From positions 1 to 64,000 of the forward strand of contig NZ_VBRY01000004.1 in NCBI RefSeq assembly GCF_005818865.1: 64,000 bases of DNA, given 5' to 3'. A model generated the notes under the pieces. That model was not told the origin of the DNA. It saw only the letters and a program-made list of their open reading frames with translations, and made no database searches. This DNA comes from Mariprofundus erugo (GTDB taxonomy: Bacteria > Pseudomonadota > Zetaproteobacteria > Mariprofundales > Mariprofundaceae). The first letter of the stretch is position 1. Each line of letters opens with the position of its first letter. Below, piece after piece: positions 1-9,579 of the stretch. Both the position numbers and the translations under genes were made by a program.

Positions 1-209
1 TGCGTAAAATCACCAAGAACCGGGGCTCATTTCCAAGCGATGATGCATTGACCAAGCTCTTCTATCTGGCGCTGAGAAACATCAGCAAGAAATGGACGAT
101 GCCAATCCGGGATTGGAAATCGGCACTGAACCGCTTTAGCATCCAATTTGACGAAGGATGCCACGGCATTGAACCAAACTCCGTTTACACAAAAATTCTT
201 ACACCCTCC
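1..209 (+). mobile_element. 3' end of an IS256-family insertion sequence
   Basis: The left edge holds the last part of an IS256 (Mutator-type) element. The reading frame encodes the typical C-terminal transposase stretch, and the segment 180-209 (TCCGTTTACACAAAAATTCT and following bases) resembles the terminal inverted repeat of IS256-family elements. The other end lies outside the window, so the full length and target duplication cannot be seen. The right boundary near 209 is inferred from the repeat-like sequence. Confidence 0.7.
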
Positions 210-233
210 ATGTGGGGGCAGGAATTGATGTGA
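3..233 (+). CDS. IS256-family transposase, C-terminal fragment (5' end outside window)
   Basis: This is the C-terminal part of a DDE transposase of the IS256/Mutator family. The frame entering from the window edge reads RKITKNRGSFPSDDALTKLF, followed by YLALRNISKKWTMPI and an RDWKSALNRFSIQFDE segment, which is the hallmark C-terminus of this family. Family members usually stop shortly after the last motif. Here the frame continues for about 28 more residues through the putative terminal inverted repeat and stops at 233, so a point mutation or small indel may have removed the original stop. Whether the element is still active cannot be judged from this fragment. Confidence 0.75.
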   Translation, partial: RKITKNRGSFPSDDALTKLFYLALRNISKKWTMPIRDWKSALNRFSIQFDEGCHGIEPNSVYTKILTPSMWGQELM

Positions 234-321
234 ATCTGCCACATCATGGCCATATGCGTATGTTGATCTAAATATGAGCTTCAGCTGCCGGATGCAAGCA
301 GAAGGGTGCGCCCGAAAAAGC

Positions 322-786
322 TTAGCGCTGTAATGCGAGGTTGAGCTCCGTACGCCAGTTCGCCGGATCGGGATCCGATTCTGGACCGGACAAATAGCGC
401 TCCCAAAAGTTCCATTGTATCGACAGACCTGCCTTTGTCACATCACCGATCAATGCTCCCCAGCCAGCTCCGAGCCCTGCATAATCGCCCTGATAGAGGC
501 GGCGAGCCACGCGAGCGGCCGGTAACCGACTCATCACGACGCGACCGTCTGGTGTGATCGGTTCCGTAACCGGAAATCCCACTTCGAAATCGAACGTATC
601 GGAAGGGCGGCGGCGATGCCATGAAAAGAGGGGGCCGCAAGGCGTCACCTTCTGTCGGGCCAGTACGGCAATCACCTCATGGATGGCAGGCCCCATCACC
701 ATCTCGATCTGATCACGCGGTACAATCAGATGAATGACGGCGGTCATCTCCTCATCGGTATCAACCAGCTGTAGTGATGACTGCAT
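322..786 (-). CDS. GyrI-like/AraC effector-binding domain protein
   Basis: The 154-residue protein looks like a stand-alone GyrI-like (AraC-type effector-binding) domain. It has the alternating strand pattern, a segment reading GPAIHEVIAVLARQ, a GPLFSWHRR segment and an FDFEVGFPV strand typical of this fold. Family members bind small hydrophobic or cationic ligands, or inhibit DNA gyrase; which applies here is unknown. No DNA-binding domain is attached. The start at 786 was chosen because AGGAGG lies six bases upstream. A longer frame would read through the upstream terminator hairpin. It sits alone between the IS256 remnant and gltD and has its own Shine-Dalgarno. Confidence 0.7.
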   Translation of the reverse strand: MQSSLQLVDTDEEMTAVIHLIVPRDQIEMVMGPAIHEVIAVLARQKVTPCGPLFSWHRRRPSDTFDFEVGFPVTEPITPDGRVVMSRLPAARVARRLYQGDYAGLGAGWGALIGDVTKAGLSIQWNFWERYLSGPESDPDPANWRTELNLALQR

Positions 787-850
787 ATCCGCCTCCTGTG
801 ATATTGATAACATGATCCAATCATGCAGCACATTCTTTCGCAAAGGAAAT

Positions 851-879
851 GAAAAGAGGGCGCCCAAAAGCGCCCTCTT
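851..879 (-). terminator. Rho-independent terminator of gltBD
   Basis: A perfect 10-bp stem (AAGAGGGCGC paired with GCGCCCTCTT) with a 6-base loop is followed on the minus strand by TTTTC. It lies 22 bases beyond the gltD stop codon. Confidence 0.85.
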
Positions 880-901
880 CGAATAAGCCAGCAGTATCGG
901 A

Positions 902-2338
902 TCAGCGCGGCAGGGTGGTTGTTCCCATCAGGAATTCATCCACTGCACGGGCACACTGACGGCCTTCGCGAATCGCCCAGACAACCAGCGACTGTCCACG
1001 GCGCATATCACCTGCGGTAAAGACCTTGTCGATACTGGTTGCATAGTTCTGATCATTGGCAGCCACGTTGCCGCGACCATCCTTCGCCACACCGAGCTCT
1101 TCGATCATGCCTTCGTGGACAGGATGGACAAAGCCCATCGCCAGAGTCACCAGCTGAGCTGGCAACTCGAACTCGGAGCCGGCCACTTCATTCAGCTTCC
1201 ACTGACCATTCTCCTGAGCCCACTCAACACGAACGCACTCAATCGCCTGCACATGACCATGCTCATCGCCAATGAAACGCTTGGTGGAAACACACCAGTC
1301 GCGATCACAACCTTCTTCCTGAGAAGTGGAGGTGCGCAGCTTCATCGGATAGTAGGGCCAGGTGGTCAGCTTGTTCGGTTTGGCATCAGGCTTCGGCAGA
1401 ATTTCCAGCTGAGTCACGGATTCTGCACCATGACGGTTGGAGGTACCGATACAGTCGGAGCCGGTATCACCGCCACCGATCACCACGACATGCTTGCCGG
1501 CAGCAGAAATGAACTCCTCTTCCGGAATCTCATCGCCGAGTACACGCTTGGTGTTAAGGGTCAGGAATTCCATCGCATAATGAACACCCTTGAGCTCACG
1601 GCCGGGTACAGGAAGATCACGAGGCTTTTCAGCACCACCGGAGAGAATGACGGCATCAAAATCATTGACCAGCTCGGCTGCGGATACATTACCGCCAACG
1701 GTAGAGTTGACACGGAAATCAACACCCTCGGCACGCATCTGGGCCATACGACGGTCGATCACGGATTTGTCGAACTTGAAGTTCGGAATGCCGTAACGCA
1801 TCAAACCGCCAATGCGATCATTCTTTTCAAACAGGACGACATCGTGACCGGCACGGGCCAGCTGCTGGGATGCAGCCATACCGGCAGGGCCTGAACCGAC
1901 AACAGCAACACGCTTGCCGGTCTTTTTGGCGGCAATCTGCGGGGTGATCCAGCCTTCCTGCCATCCTTTTTCGACGATGGAGAGCTCGATGTTTTTAATC
2001 GATACAGCATCGCCGATCAGGTTCACAGTGCACGCCTCTTCACACGGAGCCGGACAGATACGACCGGTGAACTCCGGGAAGTTGTTGGTGGAGTGCAGTA
2101 CATCCAGAGCCTCACGCCAGCGACCGTGATACACCGCATCATTCCAGTCCGGGATGATGTTATTGATCGGGCAGCCGTTATGGCAGAAGGGGATGCCGCA
2201 ATCCATGCAACGGGCACCCTGTGTGCACATATCCTCAGGCAAACGGGCAAACTCGTTGAAGTGAGTAATGCGGTCTGCAACCGGCGCATAACTCAGGTTT
2301 TCGCGAGCATGTTCTTTGAATCCGGTAGCCTTACCCAT
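902..2338 (-). CDS. gltD: Glutamate synthase (NADPH) small subunit
   Basis: This 478-residue flavoprotein feeds electrons from NAD(P)H through FAD and Fe-S clusters to the large subunit for glutamate formation from glutamine and 2-oxoglutarate. The N-terminal cysteine clusters [14 protein letters not shown] and CPAPCEEAC bind the Fe-S centres. Two Rossmann dinucleotide motifs follow: [14 protein letters not shown] near residue 145 and [13 protein letters not shown] near residue 285. The C-terminal [15 protein letters not shown] segment is typical of the FAD domain. Length matches the family. The start at 2338 gives the usual MGKATGF N-terminus and overlaps the gltB stop by 8 bases (ATGGGTAA), indicating translational coupling. 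Confidence 0.97.
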   Translation of the reverse strand: MGKATGFKEHARENLSYAPVADRITHFNEFARLPEDMCTQGARCMDCGIPFCHNGCPINNIIPDWNDAVYHGRWREALDVLHSTNNFPEFTGRICPAPCEEACTVNLIGDAVSIKNIELSIVEKGWQEGWITPQIAAKKTGKRVAVVGSGPAGMAASQQLARAGHDVVLFEKNDRIGGLMRYGIPNFKFDKSVIDRRMAQMRAEGVDFRVNSTVGGNVSAAELVNDFDAVILSGGAEKPRDLPVPGRELKGVHYAMEFLTLNTKRVLGDEIPEEEFISAAGKHVVVIGGGDTGSDCIGTSNRHGAESVTQLEILPKPDAKPNKLTTWPYYPMKLRTSTSQEEGCDRDWCVSTKRFIGDEHGHVQAIECVRVEWAQENGQWKLNEVAGSEFELPAQLVTLAMGFVHPVHEGMIEELGVAKDGRGNVAANDQNYATSIDKVFTAGDMRRGQSLVVWAIREGRQCARAVDEFLMGTTTLPR

Positions 2339-5300
2339 GGATGGTCTCCTTTGCAGTTGCTGTCTTCTCAGCTTCCATTTCTGCCAGTGCACGGCGGTAT
2401 TCCACCGGGATCACCTTAACGAATTTACCGAGGTAATCGCTCCAGTTAGCCAGAATACGCTTACCCAGAGCGGAGTTGGTATAATGCACATGACGCTGAA
2501 TCAGTGTCATCAGAATCTTCTGATCATTCTGGCTGAGTGCATGCTTGATATCCACGCGACCGTGGGTCTCAAGATCCGGGCCCTGATGATCAAGTACTTC
2601 CAGTGCGTCCGCTTCCGATGCCACCGGCTCCAGTGCAACCTGAGCCATGTTGCAACGGCTTTCGAATGTTCCATCCGCATCGAGCACATAGGCAATACCG
2701 CCGGACATGCCTGCTGCGAAGTTACGGCCGGTTTCGCCGAGAACGACAACCGTACCACCGGTCATGTATTCACAACCATGATCACCAACGCCTTCAATCA
2801 CAGCAATGGCGCCGGAGTTACGTACGGCAAAACGCTCACCGCCGACACCGCTGAAGTAGCACTCGCCCTCGGTGGCGCCGAACAGAACGGTATTACCGAC
2901 GATGATATTCTCTTCTGCAACAATCTTCGAATTGGCAGGCGGATAGATGGCGATACGGCCACCGGAGAGGCCCTTACCCACATAGTCGTTGCCTTCACCA
3001 GCCAGATCAATCGAGATACCACGGGTCAGCCATGCACCCAGCGACTGACCGGCGGTACCACGTGCCTTGATGGCAATGGTGTCATCGGCAAGACCGGCGT
3101 GGCCATAACGCTTGGCTACCTCACCGGCGAGCATGGTACCGAAGCTGCGGTTGACGTTGCAGATCGGCGTCTCAATGACGACCGGTGTTTTGTTCTCGAG
3201 TGCAGGCATCGCCTCAGCAATCAGCTTGTTATCAATCAGCTTGTCCAGACCGTGATCCTGACGCTCGGTGTGGTAAACAGAGGAACCGTTGGCCTCGACC
3301 TGATGGAAGATCGGGGAGAGATCCAGGCCCTGGGACTTCCAGTGCTTGATCGCTTCATTGGTATCGAGCATATCGACACGACCGATCATTTCATCAAAGG
3401 TACGGAAGCCAAGTTCCGCCATGATTTCACGAGCTTCCTCAGCTACGTACATGAAGAAGTTTACCACATCCTCAGGCTTGCCAACGAACTTGGCGCGCAG
3501 CTCCGGATCCTGGGTTGCGACACCGACAGGGCAGGTATTGAGGTGGCATTTACGCATCATGATGCAACCTTCAGCGATCAGGGCGATCGTACCGAATGCC
3601 ACTTCATCGGCACCCAGCAGGGCGGCAATGACCACGTCGCGACCGGTACGCATCTGGCCATCAGCCTGCAGAACGGTGCGTCCACGCAAACGGTTGAGTA
3701 CCAGGGTCTGCTGGGTTTCAGCAAGGCCAAGCTCCCATGGCGTACCGGCATGCTTGATGGAGGTCAGTGGCGATGCACCTGTACCACCATCATGGCCTGC
3801 AATCACCACGTGGTCGGCATGCGCCTTCACCACACCGGCAGCAACGGTACCGACACCGATCTCGGAAACGAGTTTCACAGAGATATCGGCAGCCGGATTG
3901 GTGTTCTTCAGATCGAAAATCAGCTGGGCAAGATCTTCAATCGAGTAGATATCATGATGTGGCGGTGGCGAAATCAGACCAACGCCAGGGGTCGAGTGAC
4001 GTACGCGACCGATGCGCTTGTCCACCTTGTGACCGGGAAGCTGACCGCCTTCACCCGGTTTCGCCCCCTGTGCCATCTTGATCTGAATCTGATCGGCATT
4101 GGCAAGATATTCGGTGGTCACACCGAAGCGGCCGGATGCAACCTGCTTGATAGCAGAGCGCATGGAATCACCGTTCGCCATTGGCTTGAAGCGAGCCGGC
4201 TCTTCACCACCTTCACCGGTATTGGACTTGCCGCCAATGCGGTTCATCGCGATGGCGAGGGTGGAGTGTGCCTCATGTGAAATGGAGCCAAAGCTCATCG
4301 CACCGGTAGCAAAGCGTTTCACGATCTCTGCTGCAGGCTCAACCTCATCGATGGAAATCGGATTGCCGCCCCTGAATTTGAACAGGCCGCGCAGGGTCTT
4401 CAGTTTACCCGCCTGATTGTTAATCAGCTCGGCATACTCTTTATAGAGAGGGTAGCTGGAGGTACGGATCGCATGCTGAACCTTGGCAATCACATCCGGT
4501 GTCAGGGTGTGGTCATCACCACGGACACGCCATGCGTAATCACCACCGACATCGAGTGCATTCTTGTAAATCATCACACCACGGAATGCATCGATATGAC
4601 GCTGGGTCGCTTCTACAGCGACTTCGTTCAGGCCTGCACCTTCGATCTGGCTGGCCGTACCGGTGAAGTATTTGTTCACCAGCTCGGATGAGAGACCGAC
4701 AGCCTCAAAAATCTGGGCGCCGCAGTAAGACTGATAGGTGGAGATGCCCATCTTGGACATCACCTTGAACAGGCCCTTGCCAATCGCCTTGATAAAGCGC
4801 TTCTCGATCTCGGCTTCGCTCAGATCCTCAGGCAGCTGCCCCTGACGCTTCATATCCACCAGTGTTTCGAAGGCAAGATATGGGTTGATCGCTTCAGCAC
4901 CATAGCCGGCAAGGCAGGCAAAGTGGTGTACTTCACGGGCTGAGCCGGTTTCAACGACCAGACCGGTTTCGGTTCTGAGGCCCGTACGGATCAGGTGATG
5001 ATGTACAGCAGAGGTGGCCAGCAGGGCAGGAATTGCGATGTTTTCCGCATTCATGCCACGGTCGGAGAGAATAATAATATTGTAACGACCATGGACCGCT
5101 TCTTCAGCCTGCTTGCACAGGTTGGCGATCGCGGCTTCCATGCCTTCAGCACCCTGATCGACCGGATAGCAGGAGGAGAGGGTGATGGTACGGAAACGAT
5201 TGTCGGTATACTGGTCGATATGACGAATCTTCTCCACATCAACATTGGAAAGAATCGGCTGATGTACTTCCAGTCGCAGCTGTGGCTCACTCTCTTCAAG

Positions 5301-7001
5301 ACCGAGCAGGTTAGGGCGGGGACCGATGATAGAGGTCAGGCTCATCACCATCTCTTCACGAATCGGGTCGATCGGCGGATTGGTGACCTGAGCAAAGAGC
5401 TGACGGAAGTAGTTATACAGCGGCTTGGCACGGTTGGAGAGAACAGCAAGCGGGCTGTCGTTGCCCATCGAGCCGGTGCCTTCCTGACCGGATACGGCCA
5501 TCGGCGTCAGCAGGAACTTGATATCCTCCTGGGTGTAGCCGAATGACTGCTGACGCTGCAGCATGGTATCGCGATCCGGAGTCTGTGGTGCAATTTCCTG
5601 CGGCAGGTCTTCCAGCTGAATCTGGGTCCTGGCCAGCCACTCCTGATATGGACGGGCGGAAGCCAGCTGCTGCTTGATTTCGGCATCATCAATGATGCGA
5701 CCCTCTTCCAGGTCGATCAAAAGCATCTTGCCCGGCTGCAAACGCCACTTCTTAACAATCGTCTCTTCCGGAATATCAAGCACACCCATTTCAGAGGCAC
5801 CAAGTACCAGTCCATCATCTGTAACCAGATAACGGGTAGGGCGCAGACCGTTACGGTCGAGGGTGGCACCAATCTGGCGACCATCGGTAAAGGCAACAGC
5901 GGCAGGGCCATCCCATGGCTCCATCAGTGCAGCATGATGCTCATAGAAAGCACGACGCTGCTCATCCATCAGCTTGTTGCCGGACCACGCTTCAGGAATC
6001 ATCAGCATGGCAGCATGGGCAAGTGAGTAACCACCGGCAACCAGCAGTTCCAGTGCGTTATCGAAACAGGCGGTATCACTCTGCCCTTCATAACTGATCG
6101 GCCAGAGCTTATCGAGATCCTCGCCGAGCAGTTCGGACTTCATCGAGTGACGGCGGGCGTTCATCCAGTTGATGTTGCCGCGCACGGTATTGATTTCGCC
6201 GTTATGCGCCATCATGCGGAACGGATGTGCCAGCTCCCATGACGGGAAGGTGTTGGTGGAGAAACGCTGATGCACGAGAGCAAGAGCGGAGGTCACACGC
6301 GCATCGCGCAGATCCTCGTAGTAGGGAGCCACCTGATGTGAATGGAACATACCCTTATATACAATCGTACGGCTGGAGAGTGATGCGGTATAGAAGTTGG
6401 CTGCATCTTCAAAACCAAGCGCGGTCACAGCACTGCTGACAACCTTGCGAATGACATACAGCTTTCTTTCAAACGCATTCTGATCGGCACAATTGCTGCC
6501 ACGGGCCACAAACACCTGGCGGATAAATGGCTCGCAGGCAGTCACACTTTCCGGCAGGTCTGCACGGACAGCATCAACCGGCACGTCGCGCCAGCCGAGC
6601 AGGGTTTGTCCCTCATCCGCAATAGCCTTCTCATAGAGATTCTGGCAGGTCAGACGGTGTTCCTCGTTGCGAGGAAAGAAAATCATACCAACGCCATAAT
6701 CACCTTCTGACGGCAGTTCGAAGCCGAGGTCAGCAGTAACAGCTGCAAAAAAATGATGTGGAATCTGCAACAGAATGCCGGCGCCATCGCCTTCACGAGG
6801 ATCGGCACCGGAGGCACCACGATGGGTCAGGCGCTCAAGAATCTCCAGCCCTTTCTCAACAATATCATGGCTCTTCCTGTTTTTGATATGGGCAACAAAG
6901 CCGACGCCACAGGCATCATGTTCATGTTTAGGATCGTACAATCCCTGGCGACCCGGCGCCCGTTTCACTGTCTGATTCACAGAGGGTTGCGACTGACTCA
7001 T
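2331..7001 (-). CDS. gltB: Glutamate synthase (NADPH) large subunit
   Basis: The 1556-residue large subunit of GOGAT catalyses transfer of the glutamine amide to 2-oxoglutarate in the cytoplasm. Domain order is as expected: N-terminal class-II glutaminase with the catalytic cysteine at residue 31 in HDACGVGF after a short propeptide, the central domain, the FMN-binding synthase domain ([22 protein letters not shown]) with the Fe-S cysteines ([15 protein letters not shown]), and the C-terminal GXGXG beta-helix ([20 protein letters not shown]). The start has GAGG eight bases upstream. It is the first gene of a two-gene operon with gltD. Confidence 0.98.
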   Translation of the reverse strand: MSQSQPSVNQTVKRAPGRQGLYDPKHEHDACGVGFVAHIKNRKSHDIVEKGLEILERLTHRGASGADPREGDGAGILLQIPHHFFAAVTADLGFELPSEGDYGVGMIFFPRNEEHRLTCQNLYEKAIADEGQTLLGWRDVPVDAVRADLPESVTACEPFIRQVFVARGSNCADQNAFERKLYVIRKVVSSAVTALGFEDAANFYTASLSSRTIVYKGMFHSHQVAPYYEDLRDARVTSALALVHQRFSTNTFPSWELAHPFRMMAHNGEINTVRGNINWMNARRHSMKSELLGEDLDKLWPISYEGQSDTACFDNALELLVAGGYSLAHAAMLMIPEAWSGNKLMDEQRRAFYEHHAALMEPWDGPAAVAFTDGRQIGATLDRNGLRPTRYLVTDDGLVLGASEMGVLDIPEETIVKKWRLQPGKMLLIDLEEGRIIDDAEIKQQLASARPYQEWLARTQIQLEDLPQEIAPQTPDRDTMLQRQQSFGYTQEDIKFLLTPMAVSGQEGTGSMGNDSPLAVLSNRAKPLYNYFRQLFAQVTNPPIDPIREEMVMSLTSIIGPRPNLLGLEESEPQLRLEVHQPILSNVDVEKIRHIDQYTDNRFRTITLSSCYPVDQGAEGMEAAIANLCKQAEEAVHGRYNIIILSDRGMNAENIAIPALLATSAVHHHLIRTGLRTETGLVVETGSAREVHHFACLAGYGAEAINPYLAFETLVDMKRQGQLPEDLSEAEIEKRFIKAIGKGLFKVMSKMGISTYQSYCGAQIFEAVGLSSELVNKYFTGTASQIEGAGLNEVAVEATQRHIDAFRGVMIYKNALDVGGDYAWRVRGDDHTLTPDVIAKVQHAIRTSSYPLYKEYAELINNQAGKLKTLRGLFKFRGGNPISIDEVEPAAEIVKRFATGAMSFGSISHEAHSTLAIAMNRIGGKSNTGEGGEEPARFKPMANGDSMRSAIKQVASGRFGVTTEYLANADQIQIKMAQGAKPGEGGQLPGHKVDKRIGRVRHSTPGVGLISPPPHHDIYSIEDLAQLIFDLKNTNPAADISVKLVSEIGVGTVAAGVVKAHADHVVIAGHDGGTGASPLTSIKHAGTPWELGLAETQQTLVLNRLRGRTVLQADGQMRTGRDVVIAALLGADEVAFGTIALIAEGCIMMRKCHLNTCPVGVATQDPELRAKFVGKPEDVVNFFMYVAEEAREIMAELGFRTFDEMIGRVDMLDTNEAIKHWKSQGLDLSPIFHQVEANGSSVYHTERQDHGLDKLIDNKLIAEAMPALENKTPVVIETPICNVNRSFGTMLAGEVAKRYGHAGLADDTIAIKARGTAGQSLGAWLTRGISIDLAGEGNDYVGKGLSGGRIAIYPPANSKIVAEENIIVGNTVLFGATEGECYFSGVGGERFAVRNSGAIAVIEGVGDHGCEYMTGGTVVVLGETGRNFAAGMSGGIAYVLDADGTFESRCNMAQVALEPVASEADALEVLDHQGPDLETHGRVDIKHALSQNDQKILMTLIQRHVHYTNSALGKRILANWSDYLGKFVKVIPVEYRRALAEMEAEKTATAKETIHG

Positions 7002-7308
7002 CTTTTTACCTCACTGATTGGCATACTCATCGGCAGCAATGTCATGGACAAACGACACGCAGAACGTTGCGTTGACACAGGGTGTCCAGACACCGCCCCC
7101 CCCGAAGCATTAAAAAAGGAGGCGCAATATAGCGAAAGCGATACGATTTCTCCAGTATCATCTATATATCAAAGCCGAAAGTGGAAATATGGCTATCCGT
7201 TCCCGCATGAATAAATCACGATCCTGCCCTCTGCCATACGCACAAGCCTTACCCTTTTCTTAAAAAATCGACGAGTTAGACAAACAGGATAACGTATTAC
7301 TGCGCCAT
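7002..7308. other. Intergenic region upstream of gltB
   Basis: About 300 bases separate the gltB start from the end of the SDR gene, which points the same way. It should contain the gltBD promoter. A run of eight C (7096-7103) and an AT-rich stretch around 7160-7170 are visible, but no convincing -35/-10 pair could be assigned. No protein-coding frame here looks real. Confidence 0.5.
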
Positions 7309-8079
7309 TCAGGGACGCAAATGGCTGGCCATCAGCCTGAGTGCCCATTTTGTCGGTGTGATTTTCTGCAACAGGTAGAGCAGCCGATGCCGCCTTCCCG
7401 GTACACAATAACCACCTCCGCGGGCCAGGGTCAGCAGTGCTGCCTGAATAATTCCGGGAACAGGGCTTCTGAAAAAACTACCCGGCCCGGACGGCATGCC
7501 TGAAATCTCACGGAAACCGGTCGGGGAGGGGCCAGGCGCCAGCGTCACAACCCGGACGCGCCCGGCAAGTTCGGTGCGAATCGCCTCACTCCAGTAGGTC
7601 AAACCGGCCTTGGCCGCTGCGTATGTACTCATATAGGGCAGTGGCGTCACCCCGGCCAGTGAAGAGACATTGATAATAAAACCCTTGTTTTTCAGTAACC
7701 CGGGCAACAGAGCGTGAGTAAGTTCGATCGGTGCTTTCAGATCCGTTTTGATCACATCTATCTGAGGCACAATGCCGGTCTGTTCAAAGCTGCCCCAGAT
7801 GCCGAAGCCGGCGTTGTTAATCAGGCCGGCCAATGGCACCGAACCGATCCCGGCCAACAGTGTTGCCACACCTTTTTTGGCATTCAGATCGGCCAGTATC
7901 AGGCGGTGACGGGCAGGATGACGAAGAGTATTGAGCGTCAGCAACAGGCGGGGCTCATCTCGGCCGTGCAGAATCAGCGAGTAACCGAGTGCCTCCAGCT
8001 GCCTTGCAAACTCAATGCCGAAACCACCGGATGCACCGGTGATCAGTACCAGCCCCTGATCCGCAAGCGGCTCAGCCAC
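7309..8079 (-). CDS. Short-chain dehydrogenase/reductase
   Basis: The 256-residue protein is a classical SDR oxidoreductase. It has the cofactor-binding TGASGGFG motif near the N-terminus, the NNAG motif, a catalytic serine in INVSS and the YAAAK catalytic Tyr/Lys pair, then a C-terminal PGPSPTGF substrate-loop region. The substrate is not predictable; NAD(P)(H) use is family knowledge. A GTG start at 8079 was chosen: AGGAG sits seven bases upstream, and GTGGCTGA overlaps the stop of the preceding PHP gene by 8 bases. A longer ATG frame would lie deep inside that gene. The two genes are probably co-transcribed. Confidence 0.85.
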   Translation of the reverse strand: MAEPLADQGLVLITGASGGFGIEFARQLEALGYSLILHGRDEPRLLLTLNTLRHPARHRLILADLNAKKGVATLLAGIGSVPLAGLINNAGFGIWGSFEQTGIVPQIDVIKTDLKAPIELTHALLPGLLKNKGFIINVSSLAGVTPLPYMSTYAAAKAGLTYWSEAIRTELAGRVRVVTLAPGPSPTGFREISGMPSGPGSFFRSPVPGIIQAALLTLARGGGYCVPGRRHRLLYLLQKITPTKWALRLMASHLRP

Positions 8080-8941
8080 GACTGATCTCCTGCATGCTTC
8101 TTTGCCGACCATCAAAGCACGCAACCGATGTCACCCCATATGACTGCAACAGCGACAAACATGCATCCATACCGTGGCCCACCTCGACAGGGGAATGGGC
8201 ATCCGATCCGAATGCAAACGGAATCCCCATCGCCGCAGCTTTCTCAATCAGGTGAGCTGCAGGGTAGATTTCACCGACAGGCTTACGCAAACCTGCCGAG
8301 GAGATTTCCATCGCCACATCAGCCTTCAGGATTGCCTGCAGCATCCGATCTTCAGCTGCAGCCACACGGGCAGATCCTGCCGGAGCCCTGTGACCAAATT
8401 TCTTAATCAGATCCGGGTGGCCGATGATGTCAAACAGACCACATTGGGCCGAACGTGCAACAAGGTCAAAATAGTCACAATAGGCATCCTCGATCACGCA
8501 CTGATCCCAGACATCGATCGTATCCGGATTATCAAATGCCCAGTCACCGATATAGTGAACCGACCCGATCACATAATCCCACGCGTATGAATCAATCATC
8601 TCCGCAACATAGGATTCGGTCCCCGGATGAAAATCCGCTTCAAGCCCGATGCGCACCGAAAGCCGGCCACGACAGTGATCGCGGACGCGCTCCACCTCCT
8701 GCAGATAATCAGGCAATTCACTGCGATCCATACGCCATGGCTTGTCATAGAAAGAGGGCATCGGCGAGTGATCGGACATACCGATCTCCCTTAGGCCAAG
8801 ACTTATCGCCGCATCGGCGTACTCCTGTACGCTGCCGGTGGCATGGTTGCAGCGTGGCGTATGCATGTGATAATCGGGAACGGGGTTAAAGGATTCTGTC
8901 GACATGGGCTGCATACTAACCGCGCCCAACAGATAATTCAT
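8072..8941 (-). CDS. PHP-domain phosphatase, histidinol-phosphatase (HisJ/HisK) type
   Basis: The 289-residue protein has the PHP metallophosphoesterase signature: DYHMHTPRCNH near the N-terminus, MSDHSP, a central GLEADF, GSVHY, IGHPDLI and a C-terminal FGSDAH. These supply the trinuclear metal ligands. The arrangement and length match histidinol-phosphatases of the HisJ/HisK family, which convert histidinol phosphate to histidinol in histidine synthesis. Related PHP phosphoesterases act on other substrates, and no other his gene is nearby. The start at 8941 has AGGTGA upstream; starts at 8914 or 8905 are also possible. It is the first gene of a pair with the overlapping SDR gene. Confidence 0.8.
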   Translation of the reverse strand: MNYLLGAVSMQPMSTESFNPVPDYHMHTPRCNHATGSVQEYADAAISLGLREIGMSDHSPMPSFYDKPWRMDRSELPDYLQEVERVRDHCRGRLSVRIGLEADFHPGTESYVAEMIDSYAWDYVIGSVHYIGDWAFDNPDTIDVWDQCVIEDAYCDYFDLVARSAQCGLFDIIGHPDLIKKFGHRAPAGSARVAAAEDRMLQAILKADVAMEISSAGLRKPVGEIYPAAHLIEKAAAMGIPFAFGSDAHSPVEVGHGMDACLSLLQSYGVTSVACFDGRQRSMQEISRG

Positions 8942-9146
8942 CGGTCATCACCTGTGCATTCACAGATGCAAATGCGCCTGAAACTGGCTGGATATGCAGA
9001 TGAATCCACGGCAGACAGGCCTACTGACTCTGCGCATTCTTTTGCCAGGCAAGACGACATGGTTAAAAATGTTTGACAGGGACGATGAAATTGCCAAACT
9101 GCGCCGCGTTGCAAACGAACGGACGACGTTCTGGCAACTAAAATTT

Positions 9147-9222
9147 GCGCCTATAGCTCAGTTGGTAGAGTAGCGGACTTTTAATCCGTGGGTCGATGGT
9201 TCGAGTCCATCTGGGCGCACCA
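9147..9222 (+). tRNA. tRNA-Lys (anticodon UUU)
   Basis: A complete 76-base cloverleaf is present. The acceptor GCGCCTA pairs with TGGGCGC, the D-arm is GCTC/GAGT, the anticodon loop is CTTTTAA with anticodon TTT at 9180-9182, the T-arm is GATGG/CCATC with TTCGAGT in the loop, and CCA is encoded at 9220-9222. Confidence 0.97.
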
Positions 9223-9230
9223 CCATTTAA

Positions 9231-9266
9231 AAAGGGTCGGCAGAAATGCCGGCCCTTTTTTTATTA
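9231..9266 (+). terminator. Rho-independent terminator after tRNA-Lys
   Basis: The stem AAAGGGTCGGCA / TGCCGGCCCTTT with a GAAA tetraloop-like loop is followed by a T run. It starts eight bases after the encoded CCA. Confidence 0.9.
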
Positions 9267-9579
9267 TCGTGATGACAATGGCCACGATAAACAGGGAACA
9301 GAGGCCATTGCTCTATTTGGCCAGATCGGTGCAGGTTACAACACTGCCGCATCCTCACTTGCCACCTGACCGGCTACTTATTATAAATCTGAATCGCTCT
9401 TGTTTTTTCGGCTCACGCTGTCATCTGCCGGTCACACGGCAATACAATCAATACGATCGAAAAAGCACGGCCTCATGGCATCCCCTCAAAGCCTGTGGTG
9501 CCTGATGAAAGATAACAGGAAACAGTGGTAACTTTTTGATTATCCGTTGATAATCGATATTCGGAAAGAAGGAGATCAT

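Noticed and set aside
2316-4280. Long plus-strand open frame opposite gltB
   Set aside because: It lies fully antisense to the clearly conserved gltB and has no recognisable domains; it is a by-product of gltB codon use.
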